A DNA stretch of 64,000 nt from an uncultured Eubacterium sp. (GCA_900544285.1 UQUT01000007.1:24573-88572), one strand, 5' to 3'. Numbered from the stretch's first letter, positions 41,674 to 50,912 are shown. Notes: generated by a model not told the origin, from the letters alone. Program-made: numbers and translations.

Positions 41674-43575
41674 ATGAAAAAAATTATCGCATTGTTTTTG
41701 GCTGTGATGTTCTGCTTTATTGCCGTTTCCTGCACAACCTCGGGCGATAAAGAAACAACCACGGTATCCGGCTCGACAGAGCCAATCACAACGACCTCCG
41801 GCGGAACAACCTCCGGGTCTTCAACGGAAACAACGACTTCTTTCGCGACGGAAACGACGGAAGAAAAGCCTCCGGTAGTTGAGCCGCAGAAGGAAGTTTT
41901 CGATATTGAAAACGAAAAAGCGGGCAACTACGTAACAGTCCACTACAATAAGGCGACCTGTACTGTTGAGACCGAGGTCAAAAAAGGCGTCGGCTCGAAG
42001 GAGTCTGTAACCGTAACCGTTACTATGCGTGACGGCTTCATATACGACGGTATTTCTATCGGCAATGCCATTATAAACAACACGCCGAAAACAACAAGCA
42101 AAAAAACCTATACAGTGACAAACACTTCAAACAAAGTCGACCTTTATGTAAACACCTCAATGAAGGTTATATATCACACCGGAGAGGGCAAAACATATAC
42201 CGGAAGCGATACAAAAGAGGTAACTTTCCCGCTTGTCGGATATCATAATCCCAGCACGCTCGAAGAAGACGGTTATTTTGTGCGCGACGGATATACGCTC
42301 GTTGAATACAACACGGCAGAGGACGGAAGCGGCACTCCGATTTCGCTCGGCGGCAGAGCGGACGCAGAGGGCAAGGCTGTCCTCGATCTATGGTGCGTAT
42401 GGCAGAAGAATACGGATTCATCGCTTTTCAAATATAAAAATACCTCCGGCGGGGTTGAAATAACCGGATATACGGGAAATGAAGAAGTAATTTGCATTCC
42501 CGAAAAGATGGGCGGAAAAGCCGTTGTAAGCATAGCAGGCGGCGCATTCAACAATGCCGATATGAAAAAGGTCATTATCGCCAAAAGCGTAACATCGGTT
42601 GAAAGCGGTGCATTCAGAAACTGCAAAAACCTTGAAACCGTCGTTGTTTTCGACGGAGGCTTTGACTCTTACGGAATAAGCGACAGAAGCTTTGAAAATT
42701 GCGAAAATTTCAAACATTTCTATGTCAACGGAACATTTACGCTCTATAATTTCTGGTCAAGATACGGCGCAACGCACCTTGACAGACTTATGTGGGCAAA
42801 GGATCGCAAGAAGATAGTCATAATCGGCGGGTCAGGCTCTTATTACGGCTATGACAGCGAAATTATAGAAAAAGCTCTTGACAACGAATACGAGATAATC
42901 AACTTCGGAGAAAACGCGAATATCAGCGGACTTTTGTATTTTGATCTGATTGAAGAATTCCTCGGAGAAGGCGATATAGTTCTTTGGAGCCCCGAGCCGG
43001 GACGGAACACACTCGGAAGCTACGATATCGGCTACAGAGCGTGGTATTTCCGTCAGTACGATTATAATTTCCTTCGTTATATTGATTGCTCGCAGTTCAG
43101 CGATACAATTTCTTCTTTCAGCAAACTTAGCGGAGAGATGAAAGAAAAGCGTTTTGCCAATAATTCATTTCTCCCCCTCGGAACGTTTACAAACTCCACA
43201 AGCAAATACGGCGACGGTCTTGATCAGGAAAACCGCGTCACGCAGGGAAGAGAAAATAATTACAACTTAAATTTCGAAATCAGCACCAAAAAAGAACTGG
43301 CAGCGATTATCGACCGCATAAACAACAAGGGCGCGTCTGTATATTTCACATATGCCGCAATGCAGAAGGACGGCGGCGGAATATCGGACAATGCGATCAA
43401 GGAATACACCGAAAAACTGACATCTGTGCTTGATATAACTGTTATCTCCGATTATAAAAACTGCCTGTTCCCGCAGGAATATTTTTGGGACAGCGAATGG
43501 CATCTCGTCTGGGAGGGTGCGCAGGAACGTAGCCGCCACGTTGCGGAAGATCTCAAAAAACAGCTCGGAAAATAA
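41674..43575 (+). CDS. Mosaic surface lipoprotein with repeat, leucine-rich and SGNH-like domains
   Basis: 633 residues. Lipoprotein signal (lipobox IAVSC, Cys about 20), then a Thr/Ser-rich linker (about 24-75), a beta region (about 85-180), a Listeria-Bacteroides-type repeat (about 190-245, ending DLWCVW), BspA-type leucine-rich repeats (about 260-345), and an SGNH-hydrolase-like domain (about 370-630) with IIGGSGSYYGYDS at its start and DSEWHL near its end. It should sit on the cell surface. Its ATG is 11 bases after purA with GGAGAG upstream, so it may be read through from purA. Function unknown; adhesion or esterase activity are guesses. Confidence 0.65.
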   Translation: MKKIIALFLAVMFCFIAVSCTTSGDKETTTVSGSTEPITTTSGGTTSGSSTETTTSFATETTEEKPPVVEPQKEVFDIENEKAGNYVTVHYNKATCTVETEVKKGVGSKESVTVTVTMRDGFIYDGISIGNAIINNTPKTTSKKTYTVTNTSNKVDLYVNTSMKVIYHTGEGKTYTGSDTKEVTFPLVGYHNPSTLEEDGYFVRDGYTLVEYNTAEDGSGTPISLGGRADAEGKAVLDLWCVWQKNTDSSLFKYKNTSGGVEITGYTGNEEVICIPEKMGGKAVVSIAGGAFNNADMKKVIIAKSVTSVESGAFRNCKNLETVVVFDGGFDSYGISDRSFENCENFKHFYVNGTFTLYNFWSRYGATHLDRLMWAKDRKKIVIIGGSGSYYGYDSEIIEKALDNEYEIINFGENANISGLLYFDLIEEFLGEGDIVLWSPEPGRNTLGSYDIGYRAWYFRQYDYNFLRYIDCSQFSDTISSFSKLSGEMKEKRFANNSFLPLGTFTNSTSKYGDGLDQENRVTQGRENNYNLNFEISTKKELAAIIDRINNKGASVYFTYAAMQKDGGGISDNAIKEYTEKLTSVLDITVISDYKNCLFPQEYFWDSEWHLVWEGAQERSRHVAEDLKKQLGK

Positions 43576-43588
43576 ATAATCAAAAACA

Positions 43589-43622
43589 AAAACCGCATTG
43601 GCAAACGCCGATGCGGTTTTTA
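43589..43622. terminator. Bidirectional terminator
   Basis: AAAACCGCAT, loop, ATGCGGTTTT then TATATT, between the lipoprotein and the convergent nucleoside operon. Confidence 0.88.
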
Positions 43623-43636
43623 TATTGCGGACTATT

Positions 43637-44254
43637 TTATTCCTTGATTATGAGCTCGCTTGCATAGGGAAGAGTCTTTATCCAGTCACAGAAGGTGTGC
43701 CATTCATCGAGCTTGTGTGCCTTGCGGGAGTTATAAATATTTGTCAACACCTCGTAATTGAGCGTTACCGTGCGCATCTGATTGTAGCTTTCGGGAATAA
43801 GCTGGATTATCGAATACCAATATGACTTGTCCTGCGTTTCAAGAAACTTTTTGCGGAGAGCTTCTATGCTTGCGATGAAGCCGTCGAGAACGGGGAGCAT
43901 TTCGGGAACCGTGTGATCCCATGAGAAATCTTCACGTTCAATGGGCTTGGAATGTATCTTGTGCATTGTGCTTGTCGAATTTGCAACCGTTCCGACTTTA
44001 TAAGTGTCAAACTCTTTCCACCAGTAAAGCGGGGCTGTTATATCAACGGAAACAAATATCTGACGGATAAATTTTCTGTGGTCACTGCCGGCATTGCAGA
44101 GCCTCTTTGCAAGGTCAAGGTCATTTGCTCCGAGGTGGAAAACGCCGCTGTCACCAACATAACTGTCGCTTTTCGCCCAGCTGTTCATGGGGTTTCTTGC
44201 GCCGCGGATTGCATTTTCAAGGTTCATTACGTCCGTTCTTTGCAGTCTTATCAT
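43637..44254 (-). CDS. ThyX-like protein with altered signature motif
   Basis: 205 residues, close to flavin-dependent thymidylate synthase length (about 220). The middle and C-terminal parts line up with ThyX: SVDITAPLYWWKEFDTYK with the ThyX segment ending in RHR, VANSTSTMHK with NExSxR, and IPESYNQM, TLNYEVLTNIYNSR and DEWHTF with the conserved C-terminal half. However, the RHR triad reads TYK and the NExSxR motif reads NSTSTM, so key FAD/dUMP contacts are changed. It starts 1 base after the stop of the last permease gene, making it the last gene of the nucleoside importer operon. Function unknown; classical dTMP synthesis is doubtful. Confidence 0.5.
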   Translation of the reverse strand: MIRLQRTDVMNLENAIRGARNPMNSWAKSDSYVGDSGVFHLGANDLDLAKRLCNAGSDHRKFIRQIFVSVDITAPLYWWKEFDTYKVGTVANSTSTMHKIHSKPIEREDFSWDHTVPEMLPVLDGFIASIEALRKKFLETQDKSYWYSIIQLIPESYNQMRTVTLNYEVLTNIYNSRKAHKLDEWHTFCDWIKTLPYASELIIKE

Positions 44255-44255
44255 A

Positions 44256-45257
44256 TTATCTCTCCTCTCTGAAATAGTTCATTCCGAGTCCTGCCGGAGG
44301 TTGATTTTCTCTCTTGTTTCTGATACTTGTTATTATGAGAACAACAACAGTCACGAAATACGGGAGTATCTTGAAGAGCTCTTTTGTTGCAAGGCTTATT
44401 CCGTTTATATAGCTTGCCGCGATATAAAGTCCGCCGAAAATTATCGAGCCGAGAATACCGATGTTCGGCTTCCACACCGTAAATATTACGAGCGCGACTG
44501 AGAGCCAGCCCATTGCATCTATGATGTATTCCCAGTTGCCGTTGAGGTTGTCCATTATGAACGTCAGACCGCCAAGAGCCGAGATGGCGCAGCCGACGCA
44601 TGTTGCGCCGTATCTGTAAGCGGAGACGTTTATTCCCGCCGCGTCAGCCGTTGCGGGATTTTCGCCGACGGAACGGAGATGAAGTCCGAGTCTTGTTTTT
44701 GAGAGAACATACGAAACAATAAGTGCAATCGCGATCGCAAGATAGATCATTATTCCGTACGAGAAGAGGAGCTTTCCTATAACACCGAGCTTGCTTGCGA
44801 AGGGAAGTGACGCCGTGAAATACTTGCTCGCCTGTGTGAAGCTGATGTTCACGCCGCCGGCAGAGGCGGAGATAATCTTTTTCTGAACGGAGGTTATCAT
44901 GAGCTTTGAAAGTCCGACGCCGAACGTTGTGAGAACAAGACCTGTCACGTTCTGATTTGAACGGAGGGAGACTGTCAGCACGCTGTAAAGCAGTCCCGAA
45001 AGGGCACCGCCGATGATAGCTGCCAATATCGGAATGAGCACGGCAAGAAGATATACAAAGAAGGATCTCCCGTCCGTAAGCGGGCCGACCTTGCTTATGT
45101 AGAGCGTTTCGGATACGCAACCGAACGCCGCGCCGATACACATGACACCCGGAACACCGAGGTTCAGGTGTCCGGATTTTTCGGTTATTGTTTCACCTGT
45201 GGAGCCGAAAAGAAGCGTCATGCCTATTCTTACGGCCTGAGTAAGGAATGTAAGCAT
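44256..45257 (-). CDS. Nucleoside ABC importer permease 2 (NupQ/BmpC type)
   Basis: 333 residues, about nine transmembrane helices, in the branched-chain/ribose permease superfamily. Motifs GSTGETITEKSGHLNLGVPGVM at the N-terminus and LRSVGENPATADAAGINV in the cytoplasmic coupling loop mark the guanosine/purine-nucleoside importer subgroup. It lies 1 base after the first permease gene, whose end (GGAGGTAAAATAAT) carries its ribosome binding site. Confidence 0.9.
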   Translation of the reverse strand: MLTFLTQAVRIGMTLLFGSTGETITEKSGHLNLGVPGVMCIGAAFGCVSETLYISKVGPLTDGRSFFVYLLAVLIPILAAIIGGALSGLLYSVLTVSLRSNQNVTGLVLTTFGVGLSKLMITSVQKKIISASAGGVNISFTQASKYFTASLPFASKLGVIGKLLFSYGIMIYLAIAIALIVSYVLSKTRLGLHLRSVGENPATADAAGINVSAYRYGATCVGCAISALGGLTFIMDNLNGNWEYIIDAMGWLSVALVIFTVWKPNIGILGSIIFGGLYIAASYINGISLATKELFKILPYFVTVVVLIITSIRNKRENQPPAGLGMNYFREER

Positions 45258-45258
45258 A

Positions 45259-46353
45259 TTATTTTACCTCCTTTTCTTTTTTGCGGAAGCGGAGCTCGTA
45301 GTTTATAAAGAACTCGCAACCGATAATGAAAAACAGAATTATCGCCGTTGTTATATCGGCAAGGGAAGTGTCTATTCTGAAAGAGGTTGAAACCTGCTTT
45401 GTTCCGACCTGGAGGAACACGATGAGGAATGACGTGAGTATCATGAATATCGGGTTGAATTTTCCGAGCCATGATACCATGATCGCCGTAAAGCCCTGAC
45501 CGCCGACGGTCTCCGTGCTTATCGTTTTATCTATTCCGCCAACGAGGAGAAGTCCGCAAAGACCGCATATTGCGCCGGAAAGAAGCATTGTGCGAATGAT
45601 TACATTCTTTACGTTTATGCCTATGTAGCGCGCGGTGTTTTCGCTTTCGCCGACGACAGCAATCTCATATCCGTGCTTTGAATACTTCATGTAAATGTAT
45701 ATTGCAACGGTGAGCAATGCAACAACGATAACGGAAAGGAGATAGTCTGTGTTTGCAATCTGCGGCAGACCGTATTGTGTCATGGGACGGAGAATTCCGG
45801 AGCCGTCTTTTGCCCAGCACTTTATGAAGAACGCGACAAGCGACGTTGCAACGTAGTTCATCATGAGCGTGAAAAGAGTTTCATTCGTATTCCATTTTGC
45901 CTTGAAAAGTGCGGGAATGACTGCCCATATCGCGCCTGCGAGGATGCTTGTTACAATCATTACTATAACGAGAAGCCATTTCGGAACGCTTCCGCCGAGA
46001 TAAAACATGGATGCGGCGCAGGCAAGTCCGCCGATGAGTGCCTGACCTTCCGCTCCGCAGTTCCAGAATTTCATCTTGAACGCAGGAGTGACGGCAAGTG
46101 ATATACAGAGAAGAATCGCGAGGCTTTTAAGTGCTTTTGTTATTCTGTGCGCGGAGCCGAAAACTCCGAGAAACATCTGCTTATAAATTTCAATCGGGTT
46201 GCGTTTTGTGACTATAAATATAAACAGTCCTGCGACAAGCAGCGCCACGACGATTGCAATCGCGCGGACGGCAATAGCTTTTTTCATTGACACGTTGCTG
46301 CGCTTTACAATGTGAAAAAGCGGCTCGTGCTTTGAATTTTCTTTCTTATGCAT
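45259..46353 (-). CDS. Nucleoside ABC importer permease 1 (NupP type)
   Basis: 364 residues, about ten transmembrane helices. FKMKFWNCGAEGQALIGGLAC and VVGESENTARYIGINV are conserved in the nucleoside-import permeases paired with BMP lipoproteins. Its start overlaps the ATPase gene by 8 bases. With permease 2 it forms the asymmetric channel. Confidence 0.9.
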   Translation of the reverse strand: MHKKENSKHEPLFHIVKRSNVSMKKAIAVRAIAIVVALLVAGLFIFIVTKRNPIEIYKQMFLGVFGSAHRITKALKSLAILLCISLAVTPAFKMKFWNCGAEGQALIGGLACAASMFYLGGSVPKWLLVIVMIVTSILAGAIWAVIPALFKAKWNTNETLFTLMMNYVATSLVAFFIKCWAKDGSGILRPMTQYGLPQIANTDYLLSVIVVALLTVAIYIYMKYSKHGYEIAVVGESENTARYIGINVKNVIIRTMLLSGAICGLCGLLLVGGIDKTISTETVGGQGFTAIMVSWLGKFNPIFMILTSFLIVFLQVGTKQVSTSFRIDTSLADITTAIILFFIIGCEFFINYELRFRKKEKEVK

Positions 46354-47902
46354 TGCTTTCGCCCTCCTTTGCCTCGGAAGATGAAATGTGTTTTGTCATG
46401 AGCAGACCGATGTCTTCCTTATTTGCAGTTCTGCCGTTGAGCACACCTGTCACCTTTCCGCCGTTTATAACGAGAATTCTGTCGCAGAGCTCTGTGAGTA
46501 CGTCGAGATCCTCTCCGACGAATATTACGGCAACTCCGTTTTCCTTCTGCTGTGTGAGAAGATTATAAATCATGTATGACGAGTTTATGTCAAGTCCTCT
46601 AACGGGGTATGCCGCCATCAGTACGGACGGTGCGGACGCTATTTCACGTCCGACGAGCACCTTTTGGACGTTACCTCCGGAAAGACGGCGGACGGGCGTT
46701 TCTTCGTCCGGCGTTGACACCTCAAGACTCTTAATGATTTCTTTTGCGAGGTTTTTCGGCGGAACTCTGTCAAGAAACATCGATTTACCCTTTGTATAGC
46801 TACGGAGCATGATGTTGTCCGTTATGCCCATGTTACCGACAAGCCCCATTCCGAGTCTGTCCTCGGGCACGAATGAAAGGCGGACGCCGAGCTCGCGGAT
46901 CTGCATCGGTGTTTTGTCGCGGAGATTTTCTTTTTCTCCGGTTGCGGGGTTGTTATATGTTATTTCGCCGGATGAGATGGGGTAGAGTCCCGCAATGGAC
47001 TCAAGAAGCTCTCTCTGACCGCTTCCGGCAATGCCGGCAATGCCGAGAATCTCTCCGGAGAACGCTGTAAACGATATGCCGTCAAGCACTTGAAATCCTT
47101 CGCTGTTTACAGCTGATATATTTGAAACAACGAGTCTTTCGCAGGGATTTTTCGGTTCGGGACGGTTTATATTGAGGCTTATCTTCTTGCCGACCATCAT
47201 TTCCGTCAGCTCGGCTTCCGATGTTTCCGCCGTGTTCACCGTCGCGATGTGTTCGCCCTTGCGGAGGACGGCAACTCTGTCCGAAATTGAAAGAACTTCG
47301 TGCATTTTGTGCGTAATTATTATAATCGACTTGCCGTCTTCCTTCATTTTTCTGAGGACGGCAAAGAGCTTTTCCGTTTCCTGAGGAGTGAGAACGGCTG
47401 TTGGCTCATCGAGGATGAGTATATCCGCGCCGCGGTAAAGCACCTTGATTATTTCAACGGTTTGCTTTTCGGAGACGGACATCTCGTGTATTTTTTTCTT
47501 GGGATTTATGATAAATCCGTATTTTTCGGCGATAGCGGCAACCTTTTCGTTGACGTCCGAAAGCTTGTATTTGCTTCCGTCATTTACGCCCAAAATTACA
47601 TTCTCACTAGCCGTAAATACGTCGACCAGTTTGAAATGCTGATGTATCATGCCGATTTTATATTTGAAAGCGTCCTTCGGAGATTTTATAACAGCTTCCT
47701 CTCCGTCTACAATTATGTGACCTTCGTCCGGATAATAAATTCCGGCAATCATATTCATAAGGGTTGTCTTGCCGCTACCGTTCTCTCCGAGAATGGCAAG
47801 GATTTCTCCCTTGTAAACCGTCATATCAACGTCCTTATTGGCTGTGACATTGCCAAAGGTCTTTGTGATGTGGCGGAGTTCTATCGCAACTTCTTTGTTC
47901 AC
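46346..47902 (-). CDS. Nucleoside ABC importer ATPase, duplicated (NupO type)
   Basis: 518 residues with two ABC domains. Domain 1: Walker A GENGSGKTT, Q-loop HQHFKL, signature MSVSEKQ, Walker B ILILDEPTAVL. Domain 2: IAGSGQRE in place of Walker A and signature LSGGNVQKV with the degenerate Walker B LMAAYPVRGLD, so only the first site looks catalytically complete, as is usual in this family. A GTG start at 47902 follows CGGAGG by 7 bases. Confidence 0.93.
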   Translation of the reverse strand: MNKEVAIELRHITKTFGNVTANKDVDMTVYKGEILAILGENGSGKTTLMNMIAGIYYPDEGHIIVDGEEAVIKSPKDAFKYKIGMIHQHFKLVDVFTASENVILGVNDGSKYKLSDVNEKVAAIAEKYGFIINPKKKIHEMSVSEKQTVEIIKVLYRGADILILDEPTAVLTPQETEKLFAVLRKMKEDGKSIIIITHKMHEVLSISDRVAVLRKGEHIATVNTAETSEAELTEMMVGKKISLNINRPEPKNPCERLVVSNISAVNSEGFQVLDGISFTAFSGEILGIAGIAGSGQRELLESIAGLYPISSGEITYNNPATGEKENLRDKTPMQIRELGVRLSFVPEDRLGMGLVGNMGITDNIMLRSYTKGKSMFLDRVPPKNLAKEIIKSLEVSTPDEETPVRRLSGGNVQKVLVGREIASAPSVLMAAYPVRGLDINSSYMIYNLLTQQKENGVAVIFVGEDLDVLTELCDRILVINGGKVTGVLNGRTANKEDIGLLMTKHISSSEAKEGESNA

Positions 47903-47977
47903 GGGCTAACCTCCGAAATAAAAATAGGAAAAACGGCAGTTCAGGGGCTACCGTCTGCGTCTGTTAAAAAGAAGTAT

Positions 47978-48000
47978 AAGGCGGAGGGGTGCTCCGCCTT
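47978..48000 (-). terminator. Intercistronic hairpin between the BMP lipoprotein and ATPase genes
   Basis: AAGGCGGAG, loop CACCC on the minus strand, CTCCGCCTT, then a weak U-rich stretch (ATACTTCTTTTT). The position just after the binding-protein gene suggests a partial terminator or RNA-stabilising stem that keeps the binding protein more abundant than the channel. Confidence 0.65.
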
Positions 48001-48033
48001 TATACATAAATGTTTTCTGAAAAAAGTCAGCCT

Positions 48034-49248
48034 TCAGTTCTGGGGACCTCTGTCGAGAAGGGTAATTCCGTCGATTTCGAGCGTGAAGTAAGGAGCGGAA
48101 CGGTATTCGGATTCATGGAAGTAACCGTCTTTAACCGCTTCTGTATCGCCCTGATAGTCGCCGAGGTCGTCAACGTCAGCCATGAAGGTTGTAACCTTCT
48201 CGCCGTTTACTGTGAATGTGTTTGTATCGAAAACTTTGACTTCGCCGCTTTCGAGCTTAGCCTTGACTTCGTCGATCTTAGCCTGTGTGCCAGCTGCGGG
48301 AGCAATCTTGCCGATGGTTGTAAGCGCTACGGAGCCTGTGGAAAGTGTGCCTGTGTAGTCAACGGGGATCTTGCCGTCATTGTCCTTTACGGCTCTGATT
48401 ATGAGTTCGAAATAAGGCTGCCAGTCAATTCTGGAAGAAACGATGAATGTGTTCGGGCAGGCTGTTTCTGTCGAACCGTTGTAAGAAACGTTGGGAACGC
48501 CTGCGGATTCGCAAGCTCCGGGAGCGCCCATGGAGTCTGCATGCTGGCTGATGAGGTCGCACTTCTGAACGTTTATGAGCTTTTCAGCTGCCTGCTGTTC
48601 AGCCGTAACGTCATACCACTTACCTGTGAATGTAACGTCCATAACGACATCGGAGCAAACGGACTTTGCGCCGAGATAGAAAGCTGTATAACCGGAGATA
48701 ACCTCTGCATAGGGGAAAGCGCCGACATAGCCCATCTTCGGAACGGCGCCTTTGAGCTTGCCTGCTTCCTTGAGCTCGTTGAGCTTGAGACCTGCGGCAA
48801 CGCCTGCCAAGTATCTGCCTTCATATATGGAGGCGAAAGCGTTGAAATAGTTGGGGAGGTTTTCTGTGTGAGCTTTTGTGCCCGTTGCATGGCAGAACAT
48901 AACGTCGGGATAATCCTTTGCAGCCTGGATCATGAAGGACTCATGACCGAAAGAATCTGCAAATATTACCTTGCAACCCTGGTCAACAAGATCCTTTGCG
49001 GCGTCAAGGCACGCGCTGTTTTCGGGAACGTTCTTGATGATAACGACCTGATCGTCGGAAAGTCCGAGAGCCTTCTGTGCGCCTTCAATGGCGTTTATGA
49101 AGTTGAGGTCATAGGTGGATGTCTCGTCGTGGAGGCAGATAACACCTATCTTGAAATCCTTTGCGCTGTTTCCGCAGGAAGCGAAAATCACGCATACAGC
49201 CGCGAGCATGGCAACTGCGAGCACCGTGGAAAGAACTTTTTTCAACAT
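48034..49248 (-). CDS. BMP-family nucleoside-binding lipoprotein
   Basis: 404 residues. Lipoprotein signal with lipobox IFASC (Cys about 25). The BMP/Med/PnrA pattern is present: KIGVICLHDETSTYDLNFINA (broken for length), DSFGHESFMIQAAKDYPDVMFCHATG, NYFNAFASIYEGRYLAGVAAG and VVMDVTFTGKWYD. PnrA-like proteins bind purine nucleosides for import. It follows xpt by 67 bases and precedes the ATPase gene across the hairpin. Confidence 0.93.
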   Translation of the reverse strand: MLKKVLSTVLAVAMLAAVCVIFASCGNSAKDFKIGVICLHDETSTYDLNFINAIEGAQKALGLSDDQVVIIKNVPENSACLDAAKDLVDQGCKVIFADSFGHESFMIQAAKDYPDVMFCHATGTKAHTENLPNYFNAFASIYEGRYLAGVAAGLKLNELKEAGKLKGAVPKMGYVGAFPYAEVISGYTAFYLGAKSVCSDVVMDVTFTGKWYDVTAEQQAAEKLINVQKCDLISQHADSMGAPGACESAGVPNVSYNGSTETACPNTFIVSSRIDWQPYFELIIRAVKDNDGKIPVDYTGTLSTGSVALTTIGKIAPAAGTQAKIDEVKAKLESGEVKVFDTNTFTVNGEKVTTFMADVDDLGDYQGDTEAVKDGYFHESEYRSAPYFTLEIDGITLLDRGPQN

Positions 49249-49315
49249 TTTGTTTCTCCTTTGATTTTTGTGTTTTTGTTTTTTATTTAAGTAGCAGAGC
49301 TACATTAAACCTTTG

Positions 49316-49891
49316 TCAGCGGCAGAATTCAATTCCGTCTTCCGCGCTCATCGATTTTATTTTTGCAAGAGACTCGATGCGCAATCCCTTTTCGCGGAGA
49401 AGATTGCCTCCGCCCTGATATTCCTTTTCAATGACTATCCCCGCGCCGACGACTTCAGCTCCTGCCTGTTTTGCAATGTCCCAAAGGGCGGAAAGGGCAC
49501 TGCCCTTGGCGAGAAAATCATCTATTATGAGGATTTTGTCGTCTTTCCCGAGGAATTTTTTTGAAACGATTATGTTGTTGTCGCACCCATGCGTATATGA
49601 ATGAGCAGTGGAACAAAAAACGTCGCCCGTTATATTGGACGATTTTGATTTCTTCGCAAAAAGCATAGGCACCCCGAAAGAGAGTGCCGTAAGAGAAGCT
49701 ATTGCTATCCCCGACGCCTCTATTGTGAGCACTTTGGTTACGCCGCAGTCCGAGTAAAGACGGTGCAGTTCCTCTGCGAGTTTGTTTACGAAGGGAATAT
49801 CTATATTATGGTTGAGGAACGAATCGACCTTGAGGATGTCTCCGCCGAGGATCTGCCCGTCCTTTATTATTCTGTTTTCCAAAAGCTGCAT
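49316..49891 (-). CDS. xpt: Xanthine phosphoribosyltransferase
   Basis: 191 residues. It joins xanthine and PRPP to XMP. N-terminal MQLLENRIIKDGQILGGDILKVDSFLNH is highly characteristic; the PRPP loop is ILIIDDFLAKGSA (about residues 118-130). ATG 49891 follows AGGAGTG by 7 bases. First gene before the nucleoside importer, linking import to salvage. There is no room for a purine riboswitch in the short leader, but TTCAC-AAAA-GTGAA (49915-49928) is a dyad there. Confidence 0.95.
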   Translation of the reverse strand: MQLLENRIIKDGQILGGDILKVDSFLNHNIDIPFVNKLAEELHRLYSDCGVTKVLTIEASGIAIASLTALSFGVPMLFAKKSKSSNITGDVFCSTAHSYTHGCDNNIIVSKKFLGKDDKILIIDDFLAKGSALSALWDIAKQAGAEVVGAGIVIEKEYQGGGNLLREKGLRIESLAKIKSMSAEDGIEFCR

Positions 49892-49914
49892 TGGAATCAC
49901 TCCTTTTTGCATAT

Positions 49915-49928
49915 TTCACAAAAGTGAA
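49915..49928 (-). promoter_or_regulatory. Dyad in the xpt leader
   Basis: TTCAC-AAAA-GTGAA, perfect 5-base arms, 24 bases before the xpt start. A promoter TTGACA lies at about 49961-49966 on the minus strand, followed by TAGTAT (16-base spacer) or TATAGT (19-base spacer). A regulator site is possible but the arms are short. Confidence 0.35.
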
Positions 49929-50042
49929 GCACGAAAACTATACTAATCATACAATATGTTGTGTCAAAAATCAATACTTTTCATCGAAAAACGCAAACTT
50001 TGGCATATTGACGAAGTCCCCCCGCCTTTTTTACAAAATCGC

Positions 50043-50071
50043 TTGTAAAAAATGTTCATATATGATACAAT
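50043..50071 (+). promoter_or_regulatory. Promoter of the MTA/SAH nucleosidase gene
   Basis: TTGTAA (50043-50048), 17-base spacer, TACAAT (50066-50071). Confidence 0.7.
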
Positions 50072-50117
50072 AAAAACCGCAAAAATACAGAGAAAGCACT
50101 TCGGAGGCTCGAATAAT

Positions 50118-50906
50118 ATGGATAATAAAGGGAATGCGACGAAAATCGCAAACTCCTCGGTCGACAGCGTCGACTTAAAAAAACAAAGCGAAAAAACAAC
50201 TTCGGGGATGAAAGGCAATGTCAGAGCGGCGATAATCTGCGCGCTCACAAAAGAGGCTCAGACGCTTATAAACAATATGACGGAAAAACACTCGCAGACG
50301 CTTCTCGGAAGAGAATACATAAGCGGGCTTCTTTGCGGAAAGCCCGTTTGCGTTGCCGTTTCGGGCGTCGGAAAGGTGGCGTCCGCCGCCTGCGCGCAGA
50401 CAATGCTCCTTTGCTATAACCCCGAATTTGTCATAAATACGGGCATCAGCGGGGCGCTTGTGCCGGAAATAAGCCTGCTCGATACCGTAATTGCCACGGA
50501 CGTTGTCGAATATGATTATGATACAACTTATTGCGGCGGCGAGTGCAAAGGATTTATCGACGCACTGAAGGAAGTCCATATGAAATGCGATGAAAAGCTG
50601 TCTGCGCTTCTTGCCGAATGTACCGAAAAAACCGGCAGCAAAACCGTAAGGGGAACGGTAGCAACGGGAGATACGTTCGTCGCAACAGAAGAAATGAGAG
50701 AAAACGTGCGCCGCATAAGCGGCGGTATCGTTTGCGAAATGGAAGGCGGAGCAATAGGACAGATTTGCCGCATGGCAAATGTTCCGTTCTGCATCGTGCG
50801 CACCGTTTCCGACGCCGGAGGCGGAGAAGAAGAATATCTGAAATTCATAGACGCCGCCGCGAGACGCTCTGCGGCTGCGGTAACGGAGTTTATCCGTCGC
50901 ATATAA
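50118..50906 (+). CDS. mtnN: 5'-methylthioadenosine/S-adenosylhomocysteine nucleosidase
   Basis: 262 residues. It cleaves the adenine from MTA and SAH, recycling methionine and relieving SAM-product inhibition. After a polar 30-residue N-terminal extension the catalytic domain starts at VRAAIICALTKEAQTL. Further motifs are VAVSGVGKVASAACAQ, NTGISGALVPE, EMEGGAIGQICRMANVPF with the ribose-binding Met-Glu pair, and the catalytic Asp in TVSDAGG. The extension is longer than in typical Pfs (about 230 aa). ATG 50118 is preferred, with GGAGG 10 bases upstream; an earlier in-frame ATG at 50052 falls within the promoter. Confidence 0.88.
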   Translation: MDNKGNATKIANSSVDSVDLKKQSEKTTSGMKGNVRAAIICALTKEAQTLINNMTEKHSQTLLGREYISGLLCGKPVCVAVSGVGKVASAACAQTMLLCYNPEFVINTGISGALVPEISLLDTVIATDVVEYDYDTTYCGGECKGFIDALKEVHMKCDEKLSALLAECTEKTGSKTVRGTVATGDTFVATEEMRENVRRISGGIVCEMEGGAIGQICRMANVPFCIVRTVSDAGGGEEEYLKFIDAAARRSAAAVTEFIRRI

Positions 50907-50912
50907 TATAAG

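Noticed and set aside
40479..41927. 482-codon minus-strand open frame over purA and the lipoprotein
   Set aside because: Antisense shadow of purA; the codon bias of the real genes leaves the opposite frame free of stops.
48010..49290. 426-codon plus-strand open frame over the BMP gene
   Set aside because: Antisense to a full-length BMP lipoprotein; Cys-rich, no signal, no ribosome binding site.
49892..50042. Purine riboswitch upstream of xpt
   Set aside because: Bacillus xpt has one, but here the promoter is so near the gene that the leader is about 50 nt, too short for the three-way junction; no conserved loop sequences are seen.
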